Positions 46,986 through 59,916 of a stretch of 64,000 nucleotides of DNA are shown piece after piece. The stretch lies in assembly GCF_032062135.1 (NCBI RefSeq), contig NC_092859.1:157297115-157361114 (forward strand), written 5' to 3'. The DNA is from Pyxicephalus adspersus (Eukaryota > Chordata > Amphibia > Anura > Pyxicephalidae). The translations under genes and the position numbers were made by a program. Every line of letters begins with the position of its first letter. The first letter of the stretch is position 1. The notes under the pieces are model-generated. The model saw only the letters and a program-made list of their open reading frames with translations, had not been told where the DNA came from and made no database searches.

Positions 46986-47041
46986 TGTCTAGCAATGGAA
47001 TCTTTGTTCCACATTGAGCCTGAAACTGGAAGACTCTATTC

Positions 47042-47306
47042 CAGTGTTTCTCAACTTTTTTTCACATGGGGAAAACCTGAAAATATTCTTCAGGTCTTTG
47101 GAACCCCCGCTAAAATTACTATATCCACAGCTCACTCACTGTACATTTGTGTGGTGGTCAGTAGGAAGAACTCTTCTTACATAGCTAGCCATTGGGAAGA
47201 ATGTCACCTTTACAGATAGCCAAAAAGATCATTGGGGTCACTTAAACTGCCCGTTGCGTAAGGAACCCCTAGCAACCTCTGGAGAAACCTTGGTTGAGTA
47301 ACACTG
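47042..47306 (+). mobile_element. hAT-like MITE (TTTCTCAAC family), copy 2
   Basis: Starts CAGTGTTTCTCAACTTTT and ends CTTGGTTGAGTAACACTG, good inverted ends. The interior aligns with 5087-5354. The 8-bp flanks (CTCTATTC and CTTTAGAG) do not match, so the TSD has decayed or the boundary is off. Confidence 0.75.
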
Positions 47307-47749
47307 CTTTAGAGGTATTACAAAACTAATATTCTACATTTTTAGAAGTCTGTTGATCAAGGTACGAAACAGGTTCCAATTTTGACCCAATTGGCATTAT
47401 TAAAGTGGTTTTGGAAAATGGGGAACAAATTCTGTTCTCCACATTTTGGTAAATAGGCTTCCAAGGATGTATTTGGCTGGCCATTGTAAACAATTCCAAC
47501 ACAACTCTTTTGATTAGATTGGCGGATAATGAGCAACCCTTCCAGACTGCAGGAAGAACAGGCTGCCCAGACTGCAATTCGGAGTCTAATCATGTCATTC
47601 TTATGGACTCTAAGAGAACCCCACCATTGGACAGCGAATACGAATTGCTCACATCATAAAGGAAATAACAACCCCATGTGTACGCAAAATTATATTTAGG
47701 ATGGTAATGTCATGTTATCATAGGTCAGTAAAAAAGGCATTTAGAAAAA

Positions 47750-47932
47750 AAAGATTATCATGGGGGAACCTGGGTGATCCAGCGTACATAGAATGGATCT
47801 GGTCCAGGATAAAAACATTTGACAACTAATTGAAATCTAATTTTAAGAAATTCATTTTAGGTTTTCTGGATCAGCCAGGCTCTCCTATATTAGTCTATCT
47901 ACTTCAGTTTTAGAGCTTTAATAAATCAGGCT
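47750..47932 (+). mobile_element. Hairpin MITE, left-truncated
   Basis: GAACCTGGGTGATCCAGCG, ATGGATCTGGTCCAGGAT, then GAGCTTTAATAAATCAGGCT. The left arm start is missing. Confidence 0.75.
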
Positions 47933-50623
47933 CAATGTGTCTATAGGGGCAGCCCAAAAGCTTTAAAACATTTATTATTTGCTTTTGTCCTGCAGTTATG
48001 TATAAAAGAACCATGCAGTATAACACATCTATTCCTTTGCAGATGATGAATTCAGCATAGCAGATAATAATGATCTTTTACTAATCATGGCAGCAGATAA
48101 AGCCACCTAGAGAATACACACAAGTATAAACCATCTTCGAGTCAATATGAGATGTCTACAGGACAAATGCCAATATATTGCACTGACAAGCGGAGTGAGT
48201 ACAGTACACTAGAGTCTCCAATAAGAAGTAATGTTCTTAGTGGAATGTTAATTAATATAAATCAATGTCTGAGTGACAAACCTATAAAAGTTCAAGGACC
48301 TACATGAAGCATAACACTGCATGCATTACAAATGACATCATCAGAGTAATATTATTGATTTATAAAGCGGCAGCATCTTCCATGGCCGTGTGTAGCATGA
48401 GCTTTGATGGTGGAGACACATGAAAGTCTTTATTTTGTGATAGAATATTTACAGATAACTAGTGACTTCCTTTCATACAAACCCTACCTCTATTCTTGCC
48501 ATCTATCCCTATTGGTGTTGCCTTATCAAAAAGAATAAGGATGTCCTATTCATCTCAGAGGGGTTCTTATGAGGTCCACAGTTACCCCCATTTTTGACCT
48601 CTGCATTTTTGAAAACATGGCTAATGTATTGTGTGGTCCCGGTCAGAAGAGATACGCAAATATTTGGTTATCCACTTAACATTCAACCAGAGTGGCTGTA
48701 CTATGTGCAGATCATCAAGCCAACTCTGATGAATAGAGGGCCCTCCTGGGCCCACAGCCAATGTTAGGACAAGCTCCTCTGGCACCCAAGGTGAGAAAAC
48801 TAAAGTGTGCTCCACCCCAAGCTCTTTAATTCTTCCGTAAATAGAAAAAGCTAAGGAAAGGAAAATAAAAGATTTTTTAAAGTTTTCTACAAATTGTAGA
48901 GGTAATTGACAAAAAAGACAAACAAAATCTTTTTGCCCCAAAAAGCCCTGGCTCCAGGTGCTTTTTTGTTTTTTTCCTCTCAATAGTGTAACACTTGGCT
49001 CTATATGTGGGACCACCACATCCAGAGCAAGCCAACAAGAACAATGAAACTCCTGTGCATGCACACAAGTTGCCTCATCATTGGCCATCTGATAGCTAAA
49101 TATGATGACTAAAGTTGTGGAAGTCTATAATGAAGTCCATGGTGGTGGAACATGGTGGTGAGAAGATCCTGGATCTTGCCTTGAAGAAGGGACCCTGGAT
49201 GCCTTAAATGTGCAAAAAGGAGCTTGTGCAATAAATCAAGAATCCTGTACTCTGGAGTTCTGGACCTGTCATTGCTGCTGGGGGCTGGCAAAGAGGTCAG
49301 TATGTGCCATAGATGGCAATTATGCTGTGCTCACCACTTACCAACATGTGCCCAAGGCAGGTGTTAGGGCTGCACAATTCTTGTACTGTACTGTACTATG
49401 CATTCATAACCAGTAACTGGCAGATGTTTAATCGCAGATCATGCATGCAGAATACAGTGCTGGAGGAAAATAAAATACTAGAGTGCCACCCACCAGAATG
49501 TTAAATTGATGGTAGGGTTTGGAAAAAGTAAAGAAAGCTCAGAAGAAGATTTGTGGTCCTGTATGGTGCAAGAGGGGGCGATGCATACTCACTCCCCACT
49601 CCTACATGGCCACCCAAACTGCTTGCTTGGACAATAATCTAGTTTAATTTTTTTTTTTTTTGCATTGGTAGATGCCCTCCATGGCAATGCCCAACCACTG
49701 ATTTCAGCAGTTTGCCTACTGGACCTAATTGGACCCATTACCTCCCATGTACTTTGCTAAGGTTTTCATATTTTTTCTGCTTTTAGTGATAGTGGTCTTA
49801 GGTCATGCGGGGGGGCAATGCACATAGATTGGGCACAGATAACAACATAAACTGCTGTATAAAAATACATAAATAAATAAAACCCTTTGTTTGAACATAA
49901 ACTTTAAATGACTCCATAAGGCTAATAGCAGACATAGCTATCAATTTTCGCTGAAAACCATGCAGTATGCAAATTCTGAATTGGAAAAAAGTCTTTTTGC
50001 TTAATGTTTGTTTAATGGAATGATTATAATGATTCTCGCTAACAACAATCACCTACATTGTACAGTATTATAGGAAGATAGGGGTGCTAAATGTAACAAT
50101 AATAATATTAATATAAATAGTAATAATAAAGACTGACACAAAGCTAACAGAATTTAAAAAATGTTCCATTCCCTCCCAGGGGCAAAATAAGACAATAAAC
50201 AAGCACAGAGCAAGGTAACCATTCCTCAAGCTTTGTCAGTATAATGGATTTTGTATGTCTCCTGACCCAAATAGGTCAAGCTATAAAATTTGAAATAAAA
50301 CATTAATAAAAAGTGAACTCTCAGGATTTTTAGAAAAGCTTGAGTACCATACAGGGCATCCAAATAATCTGCAGATTGTCCATCCCAGTGTAATGTTATT
50401 TTTATTGTCCTGTTATTGTAATTAAATGTCTGGGAATGTAAATTAAAAACTGCACTTTTCTGGGGGCTTTTTGGACTTTCTGAGTTTATGTTTATAACAT
50501 AACGCATATATAAAACTACTAGATCCAAAAAAACATCAGTGAGCATTCTTTAGAATAGGTTTAGCAATGGCAGTTTAAGTATTATTAGTAATAAGCTCAA
50601 TGTAACTTTACAACCCAAATATT
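47933..50623. other. Non-coding, no gene recognised
   Basis: Includes the minus frame 48621-49088 (155 codons), the longest here outside repeats. It shows a hydrophobic stretch but no domain, start context or exon structure, and is treated as chance. AATA-rich microsatellite-like DNA lies near 50095-50130. Confidence 0.45.
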
Positions 50624-50850
50624 GGCCTGATTTACTAAAGCGTTCTAAGAATGCAGAACATAGACTATCATGGGTGAACCTGGGTGATCCAGCAAACTGG
50701 AAATGGATCTGGTCTAGGATTAAAAACATTTGCCAACTAATAGCAAATGATTTTTAAGAAATCCATGCAAGGTTTGAAATCCATGCATCCATGGGTCTCC
50801 CATGACAGTCTATCTTCCCCATTCTTGGAGGGCACTAATAAATCGGACCC
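50624..50850 (+). mobile_element. Hairpin MITE copy
   Basis: GGCCTGATTTACTAAAGCG, GTGAACCTGGGTGATCCAGC, AAATGGATCTGGTC and, at the right, GAGGGCACTAATAAATCGGA then CCC. The right arm carries a small ATCCATGCA duplication. Confidence 0.8.
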
Positions 50851-51057
50851 AATGAGCAGACTAGGAGCTCAAAGGATATTGAACTTATAAAATAAGTTCA
50901 CCATGGGGTATATTGTTGGCAGTCATAGATGGATGAATCCTACATGACTGTCAGTCCAGATCCCTCCTTGACGATATTGATGTCTGATACAGGAACATAT
51001 ATCTCCTTCATTGGCTTGTTTCCTCAAATTTAGAATTTTTATTACCAATACAATTCA

Positions 51058-51610
51058 TTATTATTATTATTATTATTATTGAACAGGATTTATATAGCGC
51101 CAACATATTACGCAGTGCTGTACAATAAATAGGGATTGCAAATGACAGAATAATACAGACAGTGATACAGGAGGAGAGGACCCTGCCCCGAAGAGCTTAC
51201 AATCTAGTAAGTGTGGAGAAAGGAGAAGGTTGTGTATGGAGGTTAATTTGTTGCCAACAGATCTGGCATTCCATAGACTGCCAGAGAGAGGGGGTAAGGA
51301 CGTATGGGTAGGGTGAATGGGGATGAGGTTAGGAGAAGGGAATGTCTTACTGAGAGTGTATGGAAAGTAGAGGCTGTGGGGGGGACCAGGGTTGGGTGAA
51401 ATGTCACCAGAGAGTATCAGTAAAGTAAGAAGGTGCAGGAGCACAGACAGAGAAATAAGGAGAGTGAAGGAGCAGAGAGACAATGAGTTATCAGACTGGG
51501 GAGTGCAGGGAGTAGTGCCAACAAAGAGAGAGAAGGATGAATATTACATTTTACAGATAATTGGGAACCATATGCGTACAATAAACAATGTGGCAAACTG
51601 AAGTCCAAGA
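51058..51610 (-). mobile_element. L2-like LINE, internally deleted, N-terminus joined to tail
   Basis: The minus frame 51076-51483 begins with a leucine-rich segment ending LLILSGDISPNPGPP (51382-51411), then GSLWNARSVGNKLTSIHNLL, the usual start of an L2/CR1-clade endonuclease. After about ten residues the reading enters TAGATTGTAAGCTCTTCGGG (near 51193-51212), which is the 3' tail module, followed by GCGCTATATAAATCCTG and an (ATT)n run at 51058-51083. Nearly all of the endonuclease and the whole RT are therefore missing. NPGP preceded by GDI resembles a 2A ribosome-skipping peptide, known at the N-termini of such LINEs. Upstream 51484-51610 is plausibly 5' UTR. Confidence 0.85.
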
Positions 51611-52390
51611 GAAGCAGTCCAGTAATATGGGTTCAGGTGAGGCTTGTAAACTTGTTCCAGGAGTGAAGGATGACGATTCAGTCAGGGATGGTTTGATGAA
51701 ATACCAGCTTAGAATGGTAGCAGCAGCAGCAGAGAATGTGTTGGAGTCCAGGTGGATAAATCAGTCCAAAGGCAGGAGGTAGAAGTTGTAGAGTAAAATA
51801 GTATGTCCAAATCTGTTCCAATTCCTGTGTCAATTCCCTGGAATAATTCCCATTGCACTTATAATTTGGGCACTTGAGATTTGGGCATGTGACCAGGGTC
51901 CCAACGTGACCTTGACTGTTGTTTAAATAGAAGTGCTATGGGTTCATCAACTCAAATATCAGCTAAATGTGTTCTACATAATTACCAATAGGCAAAATGC
52001 ATCAGACAAAAAAAAGAATTGTTTAGCTCCGTTTATATAAAGTTGATATGTTAGGAAACTTGTTGTATAGTTCCTGGTCAACATCCTGATTCTAAGATTT
52101 GGGCTGGACCTATTTACTAGATTTATGGAATAACTGACGTGTAATTGTTTTGAGCTCATTTCTAATGTGTGTGAAACATAGATACTTTTATTTAGGGTTG
52201 GTCAATCACCATGGGACTTTAGCGGCATTGATTTTGATTTAATAATAATTCAATAACTTATTTAACAATCAAACAAAAATTATTTACATTTACAATTATT
52301 TACAGTCAAATAACACCAAGTCCAATAAAACCAAGCGTGGTATTCAGTAAATTAGTCTGTAATTTTGTGGGTAGGCTCTAAAGTTCAAGT
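51611..52390. other. Non-coding, no gene recognised
   Basis: Nothing assignable. Confidence 0.5.
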
Positions 52391-52430
52391 TTAACGCGTT
52401 TCTCGGATCTAAGTCCGCTTCATCAGGAAC
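52391..52430 (-). ncRNA. Hammerhead-like motif, copy 5
   Basis: On the minus strand: GTTCCTGATGAAG, CGGA-CTTAGA-TCCG, AGAAACGCGTTAA. CTGATGA is a perfect first box, CGGA/TCCG a perfect 4-bp stem and GAAACGCGTT a perfect second box with palindromic ACGCGT. As in copy 4, the bases around stem II (AG before, A after) depart from a canonical hammerhead. No clear outer stem. Confidence 0.45.
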
Positions 52431-54879
52431 AAAATACGCCTCTATCTTCACATTTTTTTCTCCATTAGGGTAGACAGACCAAGGAAAGCAATCCCTTTTA
52501 GATGTAAGCCTATGCAGTACAGAGTCACAGGGCTTTCTGGGGATTTCAGTTGTGATGTTTCCTTTCTATTTCTATGACAATTTTTGTAAAGGAACTGCTA
52601 ATCCTTGCCTCCCTGATCCTCCTACGAGACTGCTGCGTCCTCATCTCTCTCTGTATTTTCTCAGTAATACTCTTTTGTGTACAAGTTAGCGTCTCACGTG
52701 GTGACTGAACGCTCCTCCCCAACGTGTATGAAACCAATACATATACATACATATAATCAGAATCATAGTCTCCTCCAAAATATCATATTCAATCAATAGG
52801 TTTTGGTTCTTCCAAACTACCCATGGTTACTGGTAAAACAAACTAGAAACTCGTGAAAGAGTAATGTTTTGGTTTGTACATGGTAAGACTCGGCTTCTAC
52901 CCATTTGTTACACTTATAGCCAACAAGACTGTAGGATGTTCCGATTCTAGGGCATCATGTGATGTTTCAGTGGCTCCATAATTTAATACATGCAACGGTT
53001 CAATTGGCTAAGATCAAACAACAGATAAAAACCCAATTTAGCTCAGTTTGACATAACGATCTTATTAGTGTTCTGCATTATGGTATATGAAATCTCATTA
53101 GCCACACTAACAGCTAATGTAAAACATATCATTAATTCTTCAGGCAGTTACAAATAAAACTCATTTAACTGACTATGATTTAACCCCAGCCACATGGCAA
53201 GGAATTGCAATTTAATATGACTAGGAGTCGGCCAGCGGAAAGAATGGCAAGTAATTAGTGAAAGGCAATGCTATCTAAGCACAAAGGGTGTTAACAAAAT
53301 AGAAGTAACCTTTTAATTGTGCCGTAGTCTGCAAAAAAGCAAAGTACAAACACAGATAATAGAAGCATATTACAGAAAGAAAACATTATTTTCTAGAGTT
53401 GGGAAGTTGTATATTCAGGAAAAAAATGCTGCAAAGTTTTCTGCCATTGAAGGCACTCATTTTCTCAGTCACTTCTTCTTTCTCTCTTGTAGTCCTAAAT
53501 AAGGAAATGCAATGACGGAATAAAGTGCACCTGACAGTCACAGTTTTAGTCACAAGAATGTAATTTTTATTAACTAGAAGCTAAATCCATATTGTTACAG
53601 ATATTCATAGTTCATATATAAGTACCGTATTTCTAGAAGTGTCCCTTGTCCAAATTCAGAGATAGTTTTGGAAAAGCTGAGCTGTAATTGGTAAAACAGA
53701 GTTATGTTCACATATAATGCTTTCTTTAGGTCTCTTCTAGCTCAGGGATTGGTTGTTTTCCATCAATACTCTTAATGAATGCATGAAAACAGGGAAGTAT
53801 GAGCCAAACTGAGTGAGGGATGTTTTTCACTCCAACCCATTCACTGAAACCATTGTTTACCAGTGTGGGTTGAGGATGGAGGATACATTTTGGTGGACCA
53901 CCTCATAGAGACCTGATAGGCTAAAACAGCCTGGCCTGGTACAGCCAGGGATTTGGAACCTGGACCCGGCCATTCTCTGTACTGTTCTTGACCTCATGGG
54001 TGCCACTAGTTCTTCTTGAGCGGTAATGACAAAGAAGGTGGCTGCTAGTAAGACACGTCTCCCAGGTGGAGTCTGTTTCTTCTGAAGAGTGTCCAGTAAG
54101 GGCTTTGAGGTGGCCAGAAGTAGCAGGAAGAACTCCAGTTCATTGCAGAAGCAAGATTGTTATAGGGTTAGGCAGTCCAAGCTGCTAGAGAGACTCCTTG
54201 CATAGGAAAAGTTACTGAACATGTCCAAAGAAAGTCAGGAGTTCTCTCTTGATTTTAGACTGAGAAATTACTCTCATAGAATTACACTCTCTACAGTGTA
54301 ACAGATTTATATAGGAGCACTGTAGGCGGCAGTCTTGAATTCAGAAGGTATATTGCCTGGGTGATTTCTGGCATCATACAATGGCAATACCTGGCATTGT
54401 ACATTGAGATGACATGTACTACTAGAGCTTCCAAAAGCTCATAAAGGAAAATAAAGAGGAGAAAAACAGAAGTAAAGAGAGTATGTAGTCGGTAAATAAT
54501 GGTAGGTGCAGATTTGTTTGGGTTAACTTACATTATAGGCATCCGCCCCATCTGAAGTTCTTCACCTACTTAAAGCCATACATATATATCCCTTAAAATG
54601 TTTCTGTAGTGTCTGCCTGAATTTACTGCTTAAACTGTTTTCTTGCAGCATCAAAGTTCCTGCACTAATGTAATTATTCCAGTAGGAGATCCCTTGGGCA
54701 TCTTGGATGGTTCCTTGGAGGGATCACCTGCCCAACAATGACGGCTTACTTCTAAATCCAGAGAAATACAGATCAGCAGAACATTTGCTAAGATAAGTGA
54801 CTGCTCAATAGCAATAAAAGGCTAAAAAGACTGCTTCGTTTGTACCTATCATGGGGTGTGCTTTTTTCCCACACAATGG
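52431..54879. other. Non-coding, no gene recognised
   Basis: 53560-54560 has a texture seen in LTR-type repeats but no recognisable termini. No coding motif. Confidence 0.4.
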
Positions 54880-55030
54880 AACATATGTTACTCTCACTGA
54901 CACCATCAATAAGACGTATTTTACTCTTACTGTTGTGCAGGGTATTGGGTTTTAATTTCCACTGACACCAAAAATGGGATTTCACTGACACCAATGGGTC
55001 TTATTTTATACCCATCTACACCAGCAATAA
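54880..55030 (+). repeat. Degenerate CACTGACACCA tandem repeat
   Basis: CACTGACACCA recurs at about 54895, 54960 and 54983 with TTATTTTA..C and AATAAGAC/AATGGGAC words between: a decayed short-unit minisatellite. Confidence 0.55.
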
Positions 55031-57759
55031 GACCCCTGCAGTCCATAGGCTTACAGAAGACTACATTTTCATGTAAGAAAGACTACTTTCCATCTGACTA
55101 CAGCAGAAATGCACAAATTATTATTGTCCCTTCAGTGGTTTTGTATTCCTCTATCTGTTATGTCTTTGCCTGGTGTGCAGAACAAAATAAGCTGACTCAC
55201 TTTTTTTATTAAAAATATATTTTGCCTTGATGCTTTTAAGTCTCAATATTCTTCCAGTTCTTTTCTCTCTTCCATGTCGCCCCAGATCCTGAATTGTCTG
55301 AAACATAGCAAAGCATAGGGCAAACACAATACATGTGACCATATGGTATGAAGCAACACCGACTTCTTGCTACATATAAATAGCAGCATAAACCTTCTTC
55401 TTCAGCTCACTCCCCAAGGATATACACTATTATTAGCTTTGTACCTATGTGTTTGTTCGGCGACACGTAAACCCCCCAAGGTATCCTACCTAATTATTTT
55501 TGAATGTTTGTTACTATCCAAAGCAACTTGTGTCGTGCCCCCCATGACTAAAAATCCTGTGGCTACAAAATTTCATTTGTTTCTTCAGGAATAAATAAGT
55601 AAATGATTATTCCCTGACTACCTGCAGGTTTGGTTAGGCATGTGTTGTGTGGACTGGGTTTTTATGTTTTACAAAATGCATTATGATGATAGGTGTGAAA
55701 ACTGAAATAATTTATGGACCCGAGCACCTCTAAAAAATGTGACTGTCCCAAATGGCCTGAGTTTTTGAGCAGACTTTGCAATGTTTTCTTTCATGTTATT
55801 ATTGTTAATATTTTTGATTACTTCACTATTTATTAAAAATACTTCCATCTTTAAAAAAAATGCTGTATTGTCTGCAGATTTTGCACTGTCCCCCAGCCTG
55901 CATCACAGGTCCTGCACCACCACTTTCATTCCTGATGTCATCAGAAGCCAGCTGTCTCCTTCTAAGTTCCTACAGCCAGTCCTCAGATAACACTATGTAA
56001 GATACTGGGCACTTTCTTGTTCCAGGACATTTGTCATGGTGTCATCTCTACATATATATTGCAGGACTTGGTCATCTTCTTCCCATTACATGCACATCAC
56101 GCCCCAAAACATTAACACAATTCTGCAGGTAGATGTGGTATGTAGCTTTTCGTGCAGCGTATGGAAAAAAAAACAACAAAAAGAATGAGTGATGTGCAGT
56201 GCCACACTTCAACTGACCATAGTGAGGGAATTAAATATGCAGAAGCATCGATCCTAGAAAGTCTTATATTTATCCAATGAAGGTAGAAGGAGGAATGTCT
56301 CCGTTCATTGGCTAGACCATAAAATAACTCGTAAGGTGAGTAGTTGAAAGAACAGATAGCCACAAATGTTAGTTTATAGCCATAAAAAAACTTAAAAGTA
56401 AACGTTTTCATGGGCTTGTCATCTGTAATCATAATGGCAGCTCTATAAACAATTGCATATGAACCAAATTATTCCTTAAGACTGAAAACTGGCCCCAATA
56501 TACAGTAACCTTACTCCATTACCTGGCTGGTGAGCCCCTAATATATTCTCTGTTTCTTCAACTACTTCCCATGTATATAGTGTTCTGTCCATTCCTGCTG
56601 ATGACACAGGTGCTTATAAACCCCTGTTTCCCCTTATCTGACAATTTTAAGAAACATGGAGGGTTTATACTAAGATTGGGGTGAGGAAGGCAGAGAATAA
56701 TGATATGGCCGGTGAAGGTCTGATTTAACATGACCCTTGGTTCAGAGGAAGGGTTGCACTTTATTGCAGACAAGTCCAGCAGCATATACTTACTCCTCTT
56801 TGCTTCCCTTTTGCCTGTTCATCCATTTGGAGAAGAAACTCCCATTGTGAGGTGCAAACAAGGATGTCATAGTTTCTAAAGGGCTTTGGGCTCCTCTATA
56901 TGGGTACTGATTGTCCCAGCACTGTCAAAAGACGAGCTACATTATTGTCCATACCTGGAAGTACCTCATGCTTCCTTCATCTCACAATGCTAACCAAATT
57001 GGTAGTAAAGCCCAATAAAGGTTTTGCTGAGGATGGAATTAAAGCAAACATTTGACCTGACTAGTAATGTGATTGGCTTTTGCGATTTGAGCACGGAGAC
57101 CTAGTTATGATGGCCCTCACATGGGATATTGAAATAAAAGTTACATTTAATTATTGAACTAGAATGTTGATGAGGGGGGAAGAATAAAAAATACAAGTAG
57201 ATTAAACTTTTGTTTTCATAACACTAGATAGAGGCACATAATGGCTTCCTCTATAATTATTGGATCAAAGGATTAATTTATAGGCTTGTTTCTAATTGAG
57301 AGTCAAAGGATTATTATATCTTGCCCTTATTCTTCCTTAATATTATAACTACAGTATTTTAAAATATTATTCTTCTTTGTTTTCATCCTGCCCCTCCCTA
57401 TTATTATAGTGGCATCCTTTATCTTAATGATATCTTGCTTCCAGTGGCCATAACGCCATCAGATCGTAGATACCCTTCATCTGTCTTTGAGGAGATTTTG
57501 CCTCTAACTTATTTTAAATTGCTGCTAAAAAAAAGTGCTTTTATATTACTAGAATTGTAGCCATAAACTAGAAACTGTATAATAGCATTTTGCATAACAC
57601 TTTTCTTTATATACAAGATACAAGTCCTGTACAAGGTTAGGACTATGGAGGAGGGTTGCAGCAGGGAAGCATTGGGAAAGTAGCTATACCTAGGCCAGGT
57701 TGTGGGCTTTAAAGACATTTATGCTTGTTCTGTTCAAATCAATAAGATTTACAAGTGAG
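55031..57759. other. Non-coding, no gene recognised
   Basis: Long unique-looking AT-rich stretch without repeats that I can name. Confidence 0.5.
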
Positions 57760-57822
57760 ACCAAAAAGTGTCACCTAAAGCCCTGAGGTTTCACAGAACT
57801 ATAGTTGAGAAACATTGGTTTA
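57760..57822 (+). mobile_element. hAT-like MITE remnant
   Basis: CCTGAGGTTTCACAGAACTA and GTTGAGAAACATTG form one end of the TTTCTCAAC family. Confidence 0.5.
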
Positions 57823-58084
57823 GAGATTAAAAAGTATACTCTGGACATTTCTAGAATTTAGTCAATTTAGATTGATGGTTGTACCCTCTGTTGGAGAAGG
57901 GAACAAAGGTTTAGTATAAGGTAGCAGTCAATCCCTTCCCTGGCACATAAATCTTTGGGCCTAGGAAACTTTTTGGCACCTTTTTATATGGGCTTTTAAC
58001 ACAAATCAGAAGAAAACTGTTGCTAAAGGGGGGCCCTTGCCCTAGACCACTGAAGAGATGAGCTGAATTCCATATTCTGACCCC

Positions 58085-59057
58085 AGTTACCCACTTCAGT
58101 TCCTTTGTTAATCCCTTGTCGCCCAGTCTGTGGTTTTCCCTGTTTATTGACCTCAGTGTCACCCATGGCTCTTGTCTCTTCCTGTGTCTCCTGCGTTTCC
58201 TTGTATCTTTGGTGACCCCTGTGTCACCGTTATATATTTTATGGATTCCTGGAACTTGACGCCTTGCTTTGTTTCTGAGTAGGGATGAGCAAGAATGCCT
58301 CTGACATTCTCATGAAAATTTCCTCGAAGTTCTGATGGGTCCACAAAATTTCGTCAAACCGATTTCACGGACCCATCCGAAGATCGAGTAAATCATTACT
58401 GGAGGAGTATCATGGCTGCAATGCAGCTGTGGGAATCCTCCTGTACGTGATCCCCGGGCACTAGAGGTTTAATAGGCGCTTTCCTCTATTTACCTTCTAG
58501 TGCCCAAGGATGGTGCACAGGAGGATTGTACTCCTTCTGTTAGTGTGAGTCACAGGATGTCAGGATGATTCCCATGGCTGCATTGATTCATGATGAGCAC
58601 AGCTGCGGGACTTCTGTGTTCTTGGATAGAAAATCTCTATCCAAGAACACATACTATAGGGCTGCAAGAGCAATCAGGGGAGCGGAATTGTCAGCTCCGC
58701 TCCCCTGATTGCTCTTGCAGGTCCCAAAAAATTCGATCTTGACGATCAAATTTACACAGGTCGTTCTCACTTACATCTTTGGTAAGCAAGAACGTCCTGA
58801 TTTGCCGTGTGATCGAATTTTAAAATTTCGCTCGCTCATCCCTATTTCTGACTTCTCATGTGTGCTGCTTGCCTTGACCTTGGCTTTCCTTGACTATTCT
58901 CCTTTCCGGTGATTCGGTACCACACAATGTTTTGCCCACCCGGTGTCTCCAAGGTCTGCACGCTGATTACATTCTGCACCCTGGCCCTTCTCAGGGCTCA
59001 CACCACCACTGTGCAAGCTATAAGGCCCCTAGAGCCTCCATCTTTCCAAGTATGACA
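58085..59057 (-). mobile_element. LTR-like block, copy 2, with nested insertion
   Basis: Patches align with 31593-32315: CCTCAGTGTCACCCATGG, TGCTTGCCTTGACCTTGGCT, GATTCGGTACCA, GCCCACC, CCCTTCTCAGGGCTCACACC and GTGCAAGC, with a CCAAGTATGAC end. The element at 58280-58844 interrupts it. Without that insert the block is about 400 bp. No coding region. Confidence 0.4.
58280..58844. mobile_element. hAT-like palindromic element, copy D, intact ends
   Basis: TIRs TAGGGATGAGC and GCTCATCCCTA, with 8-bp flanks TTTCTGAG (58272-58279) and TTTCTGAC (58845-58852), 7 of 8 identical. Inside, TGTGTTCTTGGATAGA and its mirror form the same hairpin as in copies A and B (58616-58652). GATCCCCGGGCACTAGAGG is shared with copies B and C. 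GGGGAGCGGA..TCCGCTCCCC is a further hairpin near 58676-58708. An 8-bp TSD with TAGGG-type ends argues for hAT and gives the class for the whole palindromic family. Confidence 0.82.
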
Positions 59058-59916
59058 AAACAGAACATAATTGCTGGCTTTTATTAGTTCTCCCACTCAC
59101 AGCTTGATTTGTGCTGATTGGAAAACTATAGGCTGATGCATTACCTTGCATTAGTTGCATTTAAAAAATATTTTATTTACCTTTTTATTAAAAACAAAGC
59201 TACTTTTTTATATTTGCATACAATTTATATTTTTGAATATACACCAATATACTTGCATGCCTTGTATACCAGGAAAGCATTTAGACTTTTGCTACTCTTG
59301 ACATTATATTCCCAAGATAAACCTTTAAATATAGATACATCCATTGGTGTCATAACATTAAGAATTTAAGACATCTTTTTAATAATTCCTAACAAAGAGG
59401 AAAGTCATTCCTAAAATGACTGATCAGAGGTGCAGGAATAAAATAATTCCCACTGGATCCATGAGGAAGTGCTTGTAAAGGGCATTGCTAAAACCGTTCA
59501 TTTAATATTATAACAAGCCAGAGTCTTTTTTGCTTTTTCTCTGCATACCTTGCAATATATACCGAATCCACTGACTGCATTCTAAATACAAAAGAAACCA
59601 TATGTAAAAAAAAAAACTAAATAACACCTCAGATACAAAGAAAGTGAATTTCTGTATATTTCCTGTTAAATGTAGTTCTTTTTCTACCAATTTAATTCAG
59701 GGGAAAGTCTTCTTTTCTTCTTTGTAATCCCTACAAAGGAGCTTTTATTGTAAACAATTATTAATCAAATCTTCATGTTTTATTCATTTAGAAGAGATTT
59801 TCCAAGTGGACAATTCCACATTTTTAATAATGAAAGCAAATACAGTAGTTGCATTATTTCCCATTTCCATATTATGAATAAATCACAAAATGTTTAAACG
59901 TAAAAAGGTACTGGAT
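59058..59916. other. Non-coding, no gene recognised
   Basis: AT-rich; nothing assignable. Confidence 0.5.

Noticed and set aside
48621..49088. 155-codon minus-strand frame
   Set aside because: Longest frame outside recognised repeats, but without domain, splice context or codon signal; such length is expected by chance in 64 kb on both strands.
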